DNA from: JACPFJ01 sp041738275
GTDB taxonomy: Bacteria > Desulfobacterota > Desulfuromonadia > Geobacterales > Pseudopelobacteraceae
DNA length: 10,611 nucleotides
NCBI GenBank assembly: GCA_041738275.1
Contig: JBGSQD010000121.1
Span: 1-10,611, forward strand
Direction: 5' to 3'
The position numbers and the translations under genes are program-made. Position 1 is the first letter of the stretch, and every line of letters begins with the position of its first letter. The notes below the pieces were generated by a model. It was not told where the DNA came from, did not search any database, and was given only the letters and a program-made list of their open reading frames with translations. This document shows positions 1 to 6,376 of the stretch, piece after piece.

Positions 1-1
1 C

Positions 2-1753
2 TTTGTCTTTATTGGAGCAGGATGGACCATCAAGCTCCAAATGTTTATTCTTGTGGCCTTACTGCTTTCGGTACTTTCTTTCTTTGCCGGCGCAGCACCG
101 TTAGTTAGCATGGACACCTTGATCGGGAACATGAAGCCAGATTACGGTATGGGTGATTCGTTTTTCACCATGTTTGCATTGTTTTTTCCGGCTGTGACCG
201 GCGTAATGGCTGGAGCGAATATGTCCGGCGACCTTCAAGATTCGGGAAAATCGATACCACGTGGTACCTTTGCATCCATATTCTTCACCGCAATAATTTA
301 TTTATTGATGATCTGTCTTTTGGCATCTGCAAATTCGCATCATGTTCTTGTTGGTAACACTATGATCATCCGCGATAATGCTCTGTTCCCGATACTCATC
401 CCCGTGGGCATTTTTTCTGCAACGCTCTCTTCAGCTCTCGGGAGTATGATGGGTGCCCCTCGAATTCTTCAATCCATAGCTAAAGACGATATTTTTGTTT
501 GGCTTAAGCCTTTCGGTCGCATTTCAGGCGGGGAGCCTCGCCCAGCAACAATCATAACATTTCTCATTGCCCAAGGGGCTATAATGGCAGGAAATTTAAA
601 CACCATTGCTCCTGTCATCACTATGTTTTTTATGATCACATACGGAACGCTTAACCTGGCATGCTTTTATGAGATTTATTCTCGCAACCCAAGTTTTAGA
701 CCTAGTTATCGCTTGTATAATTGGGTGACCGCACTTGCTGGAAGTATCAGTTGTCTTGCCGTGATGTTCTTGATCACCCCCCTCTGGGCAGGTATCGCAA
801 TTTGCGGTGTGGGTCTTGTGTATTGGACTGTTAGTAGATCTGAAATTATCGCTCGGTGGGGTGATATCACGAGTGGCCTCGCGCTCGAAAGAGCGCGAGT
901 AGCATTGCTTGCCCTCGAAGATGAACGGTACCATCCTAAAAATTGGCGGCCTATAATTTTGGCACTGTCGACAAAGTCCTGGTCCAGAACAAATTTAGCT
1001 CAGTACGCTTATTGGCTTGCGGCTGGTCGAGGTATTCTGTCATTAGGGCAGGTGTTGCATGGTGATGTTGAGAATAAGGCTGCCCATAGAGTCAGCGCGG
1101 AACGGTTTTTGCGGAAATTTATTGCGGAAGAAGAGCTGGAGGCTTTTCCTGTTGTGATTGTCGCAGAAGGGCTTGAAGAGGGTTTAAAAGCGCTGCTTCA
1201 GTGTCATGGTATTGGAGGGATCAGGCCAAACACGCTAGCTATCGGTTTTCAGGAAGCTTTAGATAACCCCGCCGACTTTGTGTTAACGATTTCCCATTCA
1301 TTGGGATTCCAGAAGAATGTAGTGTGTATTCGGCAGTGTGAAAATGCCGAGCGTTGGTCAGTCGAGGGGTCGATTATTACGATACGGTGGGATGGGGTGC
1401 AAAATGGTTTACTCATGCTCATCTTTGCGCATTTGATCAAGCAAAATAAGGAATGGAGAAATCATCAAATATCCATTATCTGCAGGGCCTCACCACAGGC
1501 GGATAAAAAAAATATCCATGAGAAAATGCTTGGGATTTTGCAAAGGGCACGCGTGAGCGCAGATATTGTGATTATCAATAGTAACGAAGAAATCTCTGCG
1601 GATCATTTGGAAAAATCTGGGTTAACAATTCTCAGTATGCCTCGCCCATCAGGAAAGCCTGAAGACTATATCCATAGTTTATCTCAAGAAATTGAAGGTT
1701 TGGGCAATGTTATTTTTATTGCGTCCGCTGAGGATGTAACAATCGAATCTTGA
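2..1753 (+). CDS. SLC12-like cation-chloride cotransporter / APC-superfamily permease, 5'-truncated by window edge
   Basis: The reading frame is open from base 2, so the first ATG at 41 is internal and the real start lies upstream; 583 residues are visible. The protein has hydrophobic helices up to about fragment residue 280 and then a long soluble domain. The signature FFPAVTGVMAGANMSGDL, near fragment residues 61-78 and followed by a basic KSIPRGT, is characteristic of the SLC12 cation-chloride cotransporter branch of the APC superfamily. The C-terminal half also follows the SLC12 soluble domain: an RWGD segment, KNWRPIILAL, the NTLAIGF stretch and a WDG...LLMLIFAHL segment. The family moves K+ or Na+ together with Cl- across the inner membrane; bacterial members are much less studied, so the substrate is uncertain. 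The gene ends with TGA. No terminator is obvious behind it. Family assignment is firm; ion specificity is inference. Confidence 0.85.
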   Translation, partial: FVFIGAGWTIKLQMFILVALLLSVLSFFAGAAPLVSMDTLIGNMKPDYGMGDSFFTMFALFFPAVTGVMAGANMSGDLQDSGKSIPRGTFASIFFTAIIYLLMICLLASANSHHVLVGNTMIIRDNALFPILIPVGIFSATLSSALGSMMGAPRILQSIAKDDIFVWLKPFGRISGGEPRPATIITFLIAQGAIMAGNLNTIAPVITMFFMITYGTLNLACFYEIYSRNPSFRPSYRLYNWVTALAGSISCLAVMFLITPLWAGIAICGVGLVYWTVSRSEIIARWGDITSGLALERARVALLALEDERYHPKNWRPIILALSTKSWSRTNLAQYAYWLAAGRGILSLGQVLHGDVENKAAHRVSAERFLRKFIAEEELEAFPVVIVAEGLEEGLKALLQCHGIGGIRPNTLAIGFQEALDNPADFVLTISHSLGFQKNVVCIRQCENAERWSVEGSIITIRWDGVQNGLLMLIFAHLIKQNKEWRNHQISIICRASPQADKKNIHEKMLGILQRARVSADIVIINSNEEISADHLEKSGLTILSMPRPSGKPEDYIHSLSQEIEGLGNVIFIASAEDVTIES

Positions 1754-2029
1754 TCATGAGTTGCGAATGGAAAGCCCGACCGGAGTTTCCGCGTTCGACC
1801 TCTATAGAAAAATCCGCATTCTTCCCGATGGTTCTCCATAAAGAAAACCGACCATTTACCCACCGAATGCGGTGGACATTGGCCACAGCTTGGGGAATCT
1901 GTCTTCAACTGATCGTGAGCGGACGGATATCAATAAAGAATCATCCATTGCAACTCCATTATGCCTATATTTTAACCCAAAAGAGAGTGAAGGGGCTCCG
2001 TTTGTTCCGCCTCAGTTGGAATTGGACAT
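1754..2029. other. Gene-poor stretch with possible decayed ORF
   Basis: No recognisable gene fills this stretch. In the frame of the ATG at 1770 there is a short peptide (MESPTGVSAFDLYRKIRIL...) that stops at TAA 1839-1841. The same frame is then open again to TAG 2094-2096, running antisense through the transposase remnant at its right end. I recognise no family in it. An 8-base inverted repeat, CCGCATTC at 1814-1821 and GAATGCGG at 1865-1872, has a 43-base spacer and is too loose to call a terminator. Because the adjacent right side is an IS remnant, this may be IS flank or IS end sequence. Confidence 0.35.
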
Positions 2030-2311
2030 TCAAGCTGTTTGCATTAAGGGGTTACGGGGAGCCGTATTATCTCCCCTTGGGGGGATTGGCCCGTAGGCAC
2101 GAAGTCGATTTTTCTTTCTCAGTTGCCGGGCTTTTTCCAATTTTTTGTCTCGCTCTTTGAATATTTTCTGTTCTCTGCCGTTCAATATGTCCATCGGCGC
2201 GATATAACCGATGGCGATGTGCAGCCTGACGTTGTTGTAATGATGGATGAACCCTTCAACCATTCTTCGGGCATCGTCAAGGGAAAGCGGGACACCAGGA
2301 CGAATACATTC
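2030..2311 (-). pseudogene. IS3-family transposase, C-terminal remnant
   Basis: The minus-strand frame reads ECIRPGVPLSLDDARRMVEG, then a segment close to IHHYNNVRLHIAIGYIAP, then a Lys/Arg/Glu-rich tail. This is the end of the DDE (rve) integrase core and C-terminus of IS3-family OrfB transposases, where the YYN/HYNNVRxHxAIGY block is highly conserved. Homology begins abruptly at the Glu codon 2309-2311. The rest of the catalytic core and the upstream orfA are absent, so the element is cut at its right side about 80 bases before the DUF2092 gene start. The last roughly 20 residues before the stop look unlike the family and may be read-through into IS end or flanking DNA. It cannot be active. 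Confidence 0.8.
2056..2076. repeat. 6-bp perfect hairpin inside IS remnant
   Basis: GGGGAG at 2056-2061 pairs with CTCCCC at 2071-2076 around a nine-base loop. It lies in the part of the IS3 remnant where family similarity fades, so it could belong to the IS terminus. No T-tract follows on either strand, so a terminator is not supported. Confidence 0.3.
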
Positions 2312-2380
2312 CCCATAATTATAAAAAAATGTGATTGAAGAAAAGAGGAGTCCATCCAAATTCTGTACAACAATCAACAG

Positions 2381-2387
2381 GGAGGAG
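2381..2387 (+). promoter_or_regulatory. Ribosome binding site deciding the DUF2092 start
   Basis: GGAGGAG lies seven bases before the ATG at 2395. The frame is open further upstream (from 2335), but that part has no binding site, includes IS-junction sequence and would place 20 polar residues before a clear signal peptide. The 2395 start is therefore chosen. Confidence 0.75.
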
Positions 2388-2394
2388 AAAAGAA

Positions 2395-3180
2395 ATGAAA
2401 CGGCTAAAATTCATCTTATTTGCAGCAATCATAACACTGACGCTCATTAGGGTAGGGCCGGCAACCGCCCAGGTGCAGGAAAGCGATGCCAAGTCAATCC
2501 TCAAGACCATGTCGGATTATGTGAGCAGCCAAAAAACGATCGAACTGAGTTTTGACACCGACATCGAGGTGATCACCCCGCAACTGGAAAAAATACAGTT
2601 CACCAATTCCGGAGAAGCGGTGTTGAGCCGCCCGGACAAGCTGCGCGCTCATCGGGTCAGCGGCTATACGGATGTTGCCATGTTTTTCGACGGCAAGACT
2701 GTGAGCATCATGAGTAAAAAAGACAACGGTTACGCTCAGTTCGAGGCATCGGGTACCGTGGACCAGTTGATCGTAGCGCTGCGTGCTGGCCATGGCGTCG
2801 CTCTTCCTGGGGCAGACCTTCTCTTGACGAATTCCTACGATACCCTCATTGCCGGCGTTCAAGAAGCTAAGCATATCGGTCGAGGCATCATTGATGGTCA
2901 GGAATGTGAACACCTTGCTTTCCGCAACTTTGATACAGACTGGCAGCTCTGGGTGGAAGTAGGGACTAAGCCCATCCCGCGCAAACTGGTGATCACCAGC
3001 AAAACCTTGAACAGCGCGCCGCAATACACGCTTCGTGTCAAGAGCTGGAAAACGGGTATAGAACCAACAAAAGATGCCTTTGTGCTCGTCCCGCCAGCCG
3101 GAGCGAAAAAGCTTAAACCCGAAGATCTCATCGGACTCGACGAATTACCGCCGGAAAAGCCGGCAGGAGGTAATAAATGA
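2395..3180 (+). CDS. DUF2092 family exported protein
   Basis: A 261-residue predicted periplasmic protein. Residues 1 to about 26 form a signal peptide: a basic MKRLK start, a hydrophobic core and a likely cleavage after the ATA of PATAQ. The mature part resembles DUF2092. It opens with ESDAKSILKTMSDYVSSQK, has a repeated beta-strand pattern, and contains GEAVLSRPDKLRA, FFDGKTVSI, an HIGRGIIDGQECEHLAFR segment, DWQLWVE and IPRKLVIT. DUF2092 proteins share the LolA/LolB-like clamshell style of lipoprotein-carrier folds, but their ligand is not known to me. The gene ends in an ATGA overlap with the next small gene, so the two are translationally coupled. The promoter must lie in or near the IS3 remnant just upstream, so expression may have been altered by that insertion. 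Family confident; function unknown. Confidence 0.8.
   Translation: MKRLKFILFAAIITLTLIRVGPATAQVQESDAKSILKTMSDYVSSQKTIELSFDTDIEVITPQLEKIQFTNSGEAVLSRPDKLRAHRVSGYTDVAMFFDGKTVSIMSKKDNGYAQFEASGTVDQLIVALRAGHGVALPGADLLLTNSYDTLIAGVQEAKHIGRGIIDGQECEHLAFRNFDTDWQLWVEVGTKPIPRKLVITSKTLNSAPQYTLRVKSWKTGIEPTKDAFVLVPPAGAKKLKPEDLIGLDELPPEKPAGGNK
3165..3170 (+). promoter_or_regulatory. Ribosome binding site for the small exported protein
   Basis: AGGAGG, six bases before the ATG at 3177, lies inside the last codons of the DUF2092 gene. It supports real translation of the short downstream ORF. Confidence 0.7.
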
Positions 3181-3428
3181 AAGACAATACGAGAAAATAC
3201 CTGTTTCTCTTTGGACTGGCTATTGCTGTATGGGCTTGGAATGGTCAATTCATTCCAAACTCTTCCGGTGACCTGATCTCCTCTGCGGAAGCAATCGTGG
3301 GCGCACCGGCGACGCCAATCAGCTATGCTGGGGTTGCCCGGCGCTCGACCGTCGGTGTTGGTGCGCCTGGTGTGGGCGCTGCACCCATGAACCTTGGCGG
3401 GCCTGTGAACAGAGTCGGGAGACGCTGA
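3177..3428 (+). CDS. Small exported Gly/Ala/Val-rich protein coupled to DUF2092 gene
   Basis: An 83-residue protein starting in a four-base overlap (ATGA) with the DUF2092 stop, behind a good AGGAGG. The N-terminus is basic and is followed by a hydrophobic segment at about residues 9-22, so it is either a signal peptide or a single membrane anchor. The body carries a conserved-looking motif, AEAIVGAPATPISYAGVARR at residues 37-56, and then a glycine- and valine-rich tail ending VGRR. My recollection is that short proteins with a VG-P-TP-S-AGVARR core are often encoded next to DUF2092 genes, so the pair may act together at the cell envelope; this is inference. No enzymatic motif is visible. 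The tail is low in charge apart from arginines. The gene is followed by a long hairpin at 3473-3504. Confidence 0.7.
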   Translation: MKDNTRKYLFLFGLAIAVWAWNGQFIPNSSGDLISSAEAIVGAPATPISYAGVARRSTVGVGAPGVGAAPMNLGGPVNRVGRR

Positions 3429-3472
3429 ACACGCACCGATTGTTGACTGGATCTTTGAAGTTCCACTGGCCA

Positions 3473-3504
3473 CTAAGGCGATCCATTAAAATGGATCACC
3501 TTAG
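3473..3504 (+). terminator. Long hairpin after the DUF2092 operon (possible terminator or IS-end-like structure)
   Basis: CTAAGGCGATCCATT at 3473-3487 pairs with AATGGATCACCTTAG at 3490-3504, with one C/A mismatch and a small AA loop. This is the strongest hairpin I see in the window. It lies 45 bases after the small-gene stop, so it could end that operon. The downstream sequence is not T-rich, so a classic intrinsic terminator is uncertain; an mRNA-stabilising hairpin or repeat element is possible. Confidence 0.45.
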
Positions 3505-3516
3505 TATTCCGCACCG

Positions 3517-3672
3517 ATGTTCCGTGCTAGCACAACATGGTGCAACAGGTACCGGAAAATAAAAGAGGGCCGTGGACTGGTACAACTGATCCAGGCCCCA
3601 TTCAACATTAGAGAAAAAACATCGGACGAAGCGTATGTCGTGATGTTGCCGACGGTTGAACAGGCAACTTAA
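3517..3672 (+). CDS. Short orphan ORF, unrecognised, possibly a transposase C-terminal scrap
   Basis: A 51-residue frame from ATG 3517 to TAA 3670. There is no good ribosome binding site before the ATG. The second half (QAPFNIREKTSDEAYVVMLP, then TVEQAT) looks like real protein, with sensible composition and an amphipathic end. It reminds me of the C-terminal tail of a transposase, but I cannot name the family. The first half looks random. If it is a remnant, the true homology probably begins near 3565-3595. It fills most of the gap between the DUF2092 operon and the convergent patatin gene; nothing else is visible there apart from the 10-base palindrome GTGCTAGCAC at 3524-3533. Confidence 0.3.
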   Translation: MFRASTTWCNRYRKIKEGRGLVQLIQAPFNIREKTSDEAYVVMLPTVEQAT

Positions 3673-3731
3673 AGAAGTAGAGACTCGAATAAAAAAGAGA
3701 AAAAACTGTCCAAACGAACGGAGCCACGTCT

Positions 3732-5153
3732 CTATTTCACCGGGCTGCCACCGGTGGCACGAACGATCTTTTCAAAATCTTCAGATTCTCGCATGACCTG
3801 GCCTGCCATATCACGCAAGCGGTCAACGTCTTCCGGCGGAAGCACGAAGCTGGTAGGCAAGTCCATGAAGTAGCTGCGCTCCTTGGGATCGCGAATAGCG
3901 TCAAAACTTACATTAAGTACATTCAAGTACACCTTCGGATTGCGCGCTTCGGCCTCCGCCTCGCTCTCACCGGCAAGTCGTGCCTGGGCTACCAGCAGTT
4001 CACGTCGCCAGGTCAGGATCTGAACCTGATCCTTCATCGTCTCGACGGTCTCAAATGAAAAGCGATCGATGGGAACGCCAGCGGATTGCATCAGTTGAAC
4101 TGCGAACCCCGGTGGCTTTTCTTTTAGATCCCAATCGGTTTTAGGCGAGGAATGTGAGTCCACTACCAGCAGAATCACCCGTTTAATAGCACCAAAACCA
4201 ACCTCTCCCTTGTACGCCGCGCTCGCTGCCATTTCCTCAAGAAATTCCAGCACTCCGCGCACCCCGATGTTGTCGGAAACGCCCCCATCGACGAGATGGA
4301 TGTATGGACGATTCGTGCTGTCTTGGAAACTCTCCATCTCCTGATAGCGTTTGAACGCGCGACCCGCTGGTCTGGCGCGTGTGTTGGGGTCGGCGACCGC
4401 ACTCACCCAGGCAGGAAACTTATAGCCGCAGGTTCCGCCGTAGTTGTTTAGTGTGACCGGTGACAGCACGACCGGGACGGCCGAAGACGTGGCAGCCGCT
4501 CGGGCCAGATGCACGCTATTCAAATCAGAGCAAAGCAGGTCGAAATCGTTTTGGAAGTAGGCGAGCCGTGACCCGGTCGACAGGTCAGTCCCGGTGGCGA
4601 TAGCCACGGGGCCTTGCTTGTCCAGGAGATCGCGAAACGTCGCACCATTGAATAGAATCTCGTCGTAGTACTCCGCTGCGAGTTCCGAGCGCCCGGCCGT
4701 ACCGCCGATGTACTTCCCCCAATTGAGCGGATTAAGGGAACGTGACACCAGTTCGCCCTGGACATTACGCTTGAGGAAGCGCTCTTCGTACTCCGAGAAC
4801 AAACGGTCTCCGTAGAGCGCATAGGCGAGTGCCGTGAAGCTTCCACCCGATACGCCGGTAATCACGTCTACCTCGTCAATCAGCCGGCGATGCTGGCCGT
4901 TGACCACGATTTCGGTGCGCTTAAGTTCTTCCAGAACGCCGTAGGAGAAGGCCGCCGCCCGCGTGCCACCACCGGAGAAGGAAAGAACGAACAGAGTGCT
5001 CAAATCGTTGTTTTGCCGTTTTGGTATCAGCAGATACGGTCGGTAGCCACTCTTTGGATCGACCTGGGTAATAGGCTTGTTGATGGGGCGACTGGCACAA
5101 CTCACCAGGAATAGCGCGGCCAGGATTGAGAGTATGCAGCGAGCGGTGTACAT
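3732..5153 (-). CDS. Patatin-like phospholipase, outer-membrane/periplasmic lipoprotein
   Basis: A 473-residue predicted acyl hydrolase. Residues 1-19 form a lipoprotein signal with the lipobox LVSC, so Cys19 would be lipidated and the enzyme anchored in a membrane facing the periplasm. The patatin core is complete: the oxyanion-hole motif GGGTRA at 61-66, the nucleophile elbow GVSGG at 100-104 with Ser102, and the catalytic Asp of the DGG motif at Asp289. Such proteins use a Ser-Asp dyad to release fatty acids from phospholipids or lysophospholipids. The C-terminal part (about 300-473) holds a mixed alpha/beta region with a LLVVDSHSS segment typical of these bacterial lipoprotein patatins. 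ATG 5153 has AAGGAG seven bases upstream. The gene is convergent with the DUF2092 operon and appears to be transcribed alone. The motifs make the family certain; substrate is unknown. Confidence 0.9.
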   Translation of the reverse strand: MYTARCILSILAALFLVSCASRPINKPITQVDPKSGYRPYLLIPKRQNNDLSTLFVLSFSGGGTRAAAFSYGVLEELKRTEIVVNGQHRRLIDEVDVITGVSGGSFTALAYALYGDRLFSEYEERFLKRNVQGELVSRSLNPLNWGKYIGGTAGRSELAAEYYDEILFNGATFRDLLDKQGPVAIATGTDLSTGSRLAYFQNDFDLLCSDLNSVHLARAAATSSAVPVVLSPVTLNNYGGTCGYKFPAWVSAVADPNTRARPAGRAFKRYQEMESFQDSTNRPYIHLVDGGVSDNIGVRGVLEFLEEMAASAAYKGEVGFGAIKRVILLVVDSHSSPKTDWDLKEKPPGFAVQLMQSAGVPIDRFSFETVETMKDQVQILTWRRELLVAQARLAGESEAEAEARNPKVYLNVLNVSFDAIRDPKERSYFMDLPTSFVLPPEDVDRLRDMAGQVMRESEDFEKIVRATGGSPVK

Positions 5154-5159
5154 GGTAAT

Positions 5160-5165
5160 CTCCTT
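5160..5165 (-). promoter_or_regulatory. Ribosome binding site of the patatin-like gene
   Basis: On the minus strand AAGGAG lies seven bases before the ATG at 5153. It fixes the start that gives an ideal lipoprotein signal peptide. Confidence 0.7.
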
Positions 5166-5377
5166 GTTAACTTCGCCATGCAGAGCCAGTTAGCTGCGCA
5201 GCGTGGTAATCGTTCCGATTCTGTTGGATTTTAAAAACCATGCAGAAGGCAAAGTACGCGCCTGCCGGGCTCCTCACAGTGCTTTAAAGCCCATTGAGAA
5301 TCTTGTCTTCGTTACTTGGCAATCGGCCTAGCTGATGAGTTTATAATCATAGAGCGAAGCTGTCCACCGAGTTTGCG

Positions 5378-5738
5378 TCGACGCCTGTCATCACCTCCAA
5401 CTCATCAACGATGTATGCCTACGCTCCGAAGGATCTGGCAAAGGATGGCCCGACGGTGATCGAAGTCCCGCCGAGCATGCTGGGCTTTCTTGACGATGCC
5501 TGGCAGCGCTTCGTCGGCAACATGGGGGGCGCCGGCCTGGACAAGGGCAAGGGCGGTAAGTAGAATGAGGACGGCTCCGACGACGTCTACTTCGGACCGA
5601 GCCCCCGAATGCAAGGAAGGCAACTGGCTTGCTACCGTGCCCGGCAAGAGCTGGTTCTGCATCCTGCGTATGTATGGACCGCTGGAGCCATGGATTAACA
5701 AAACCTGACAACCCGGAGAAATCGAGTTGGTGAAGTAA
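5378..5738 (+). pseudogene. Decayed DUF1254/DUF1214 protein gene with internal deletion
   Basis: Two ends of one gene family are joined with the middle missing. From about 5378 the frame reads PVITSNSSTMYAYAPKDL, then DGPTVIEVPPSMLGFLDDAW and ends GLDKGKGGK at TAG 5561. This is the conserved core of DUF1254, where a Tyr normally follows KGGK. Immediately after, in the same frame, NEDGSDDVYFGP matches the DUF1214 C-terminal domain. A frameshift near 5600 then moves the match to a second frame: KEGNWLATVPGKSWF, ILRMYGPLEPWINKT, a TGA at 5706-5708 where the family has Trp, and QPGEIELVK with TAA 5736-5738. At least four lesions are visible: no 5' end, a deletion of several hundred bases of coding sequence, a frameshift and a nonsense codon. 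Intact family members are exported proteins of roughly 450-500 residues of uncertain function. It is certainly non-functional as an intact protein. Confidence 0.85.
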
Positions 5739-6044
5739 TCCATAGATCATCAGCTACCAACGGTTCAGCGGATGGTGTTCACGTACCACGCTCTGAACCA
5801 GAGCGTTAATATTGCCACTTACAATATCTTATTTTCACCATAATGTTCAATTTTTATATTACTACTGAATGTCTGATTCTCAAAGTTACGCTATCTCTGA
5901 ATTATTGACTTAAGGGTTTTTTGGAAAATTAAACGCAGTGGCACGCAACAATTTTAAAAATCAAACTGTTGATTTTGTGTAAAAAGGTTACAATCGCCCC
6001 ATTTTAATCGGGCGCCCAGCAACCTAACCTGATGGAGATTAGTC
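5739..6044. other. AT-rich intergenic region with hairpin and palindrome
   Basis: No gene is visible. A tight hairpin, ACGCTCTG at 5788-5795 with CAGAGCGT at 5799-5806 and an AAC loop, lies 50 bases after the DUF1214 remnant and could be its old terminator, though no T-tract follows. Bases 5810-5940 are strongly AT-rich. An 8-base perfect inverted repeat, AAAATCAA at 5957-5964 and TTGATTTT at 5969-5976, lies just before the IS5-type stub and may belong to the promoter or terminus of that IS. A small CGCCC/GGGCG stem is at 5995-6013. Confidence 0.45.
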
Positions 6045-6230
6045 ATGATCCAGCCCGGCTTTTTCGACCTGCGGGACCGATTGCACAAAATCGACAAAAA
6101 CGGCACCCCACTTGCCAAGATCAACGAGACGGTCAACTGGGAGATGTTTCGTCCAGTTCTCGAAAAAGCAAGGGGTAAAGGCCGGCAATCCTCTGTTGTC
6201 CACAAGGAGACACGTCAATTTCGTAAATAG
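6045..6230 (+). pseudogene. IS5-family transposase, N-terminal stub
   Basis: A 61-residue frame with GGAG seven bases before the ATG at 6045. It starts MIQPGFFDLRDRLHKIDKNG, followed by TPLAKINETVNWEMFRPVLE. This is the conserved opening of IS5-family transposases: GFFDL, L..GDPL-like turn, INE.V(D/N)WE.FRP.LE. Similarity ends near residue 47-50, where the family would continue into a basic GRKPYD-type segment; the remaining frame (VVHKETRQFRK) is unrelated. The DDE catalytic domain is missing, so the element is dead. Its left end and promoter should lie in 5900-6044. Confidence 0.8.
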
Positions 6231-6267
6231 GGCCCTTTTCGATCTATTTTTCCCAGCTCACTCCCGA

Positions 6268-6296
6268 TTGATACTTACCATGTGATAAAATATTAG
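6268..6296 (+). promoter_or_regulatory. Candidate sigma-70 promoter for the DUF4239 gene
   Basis: TTGATA at 6268-6273 and TATTAG at 6291-6296 are separated by 17 bases, in the AT-rich stretch between the IS5 stub and the membrane-protein gene. This is a match by eye only; the -10 box is weak. Confidence 0.3.
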
Positions 6297-6376
6297 AATC
6301 CTCTGATAGCTTATGCTGCCTGATTCAATTGTTTATCCACCGAACCAATAGTAATCGAACCTTTGCGAGGGTTATT

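Noticed and set aside
41..1753. ATG 41 as the true start of the permease
   Set aside because: The frame is open to base 2 and the preceding residues (VFIGAGWTIKLQ) continue the family-like helix, so the start is outside the window.
2494..3024. 176-codon minus-strand ORF
   Set aside because: Antisense shadow of the DUF2092 gene, without motif or ribosome binding site.
2898..3473. 191-codon minus-strand ORF
   Set aside because: Antisense to both the DUF2092 gene and the small coupled gene; low-complexity translation.
3676..3731. Intrinsic terminator for the patatin gene from the T-rich minus-strand tract
   Set aside because: There are T-runs after the stop on the minus strand, but no convincing GC-rich stem precedes them.
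5706..5708. In-frame TGA in the DUF1214 remnant as a second selenocysteine codon
   Set aside because: The family has Trp (TGG) there, not Cys, and the gene already carries a deletion and a frameshift; this is a nonsense mutation.
5391..5750. Two overlapping minus-strand ORFs of about 110 codons
   Set aside because: They are antisense to the DUF1254/DUF1214 remnant, which has clear family similarity on the plus strand.
6329..6376. TTG 6329 as the start of the DUF4239 gene
   Set aside because: No ribosome binding site; ATG 6377 has GAGG at proper spacing and starts directly before the first helix.
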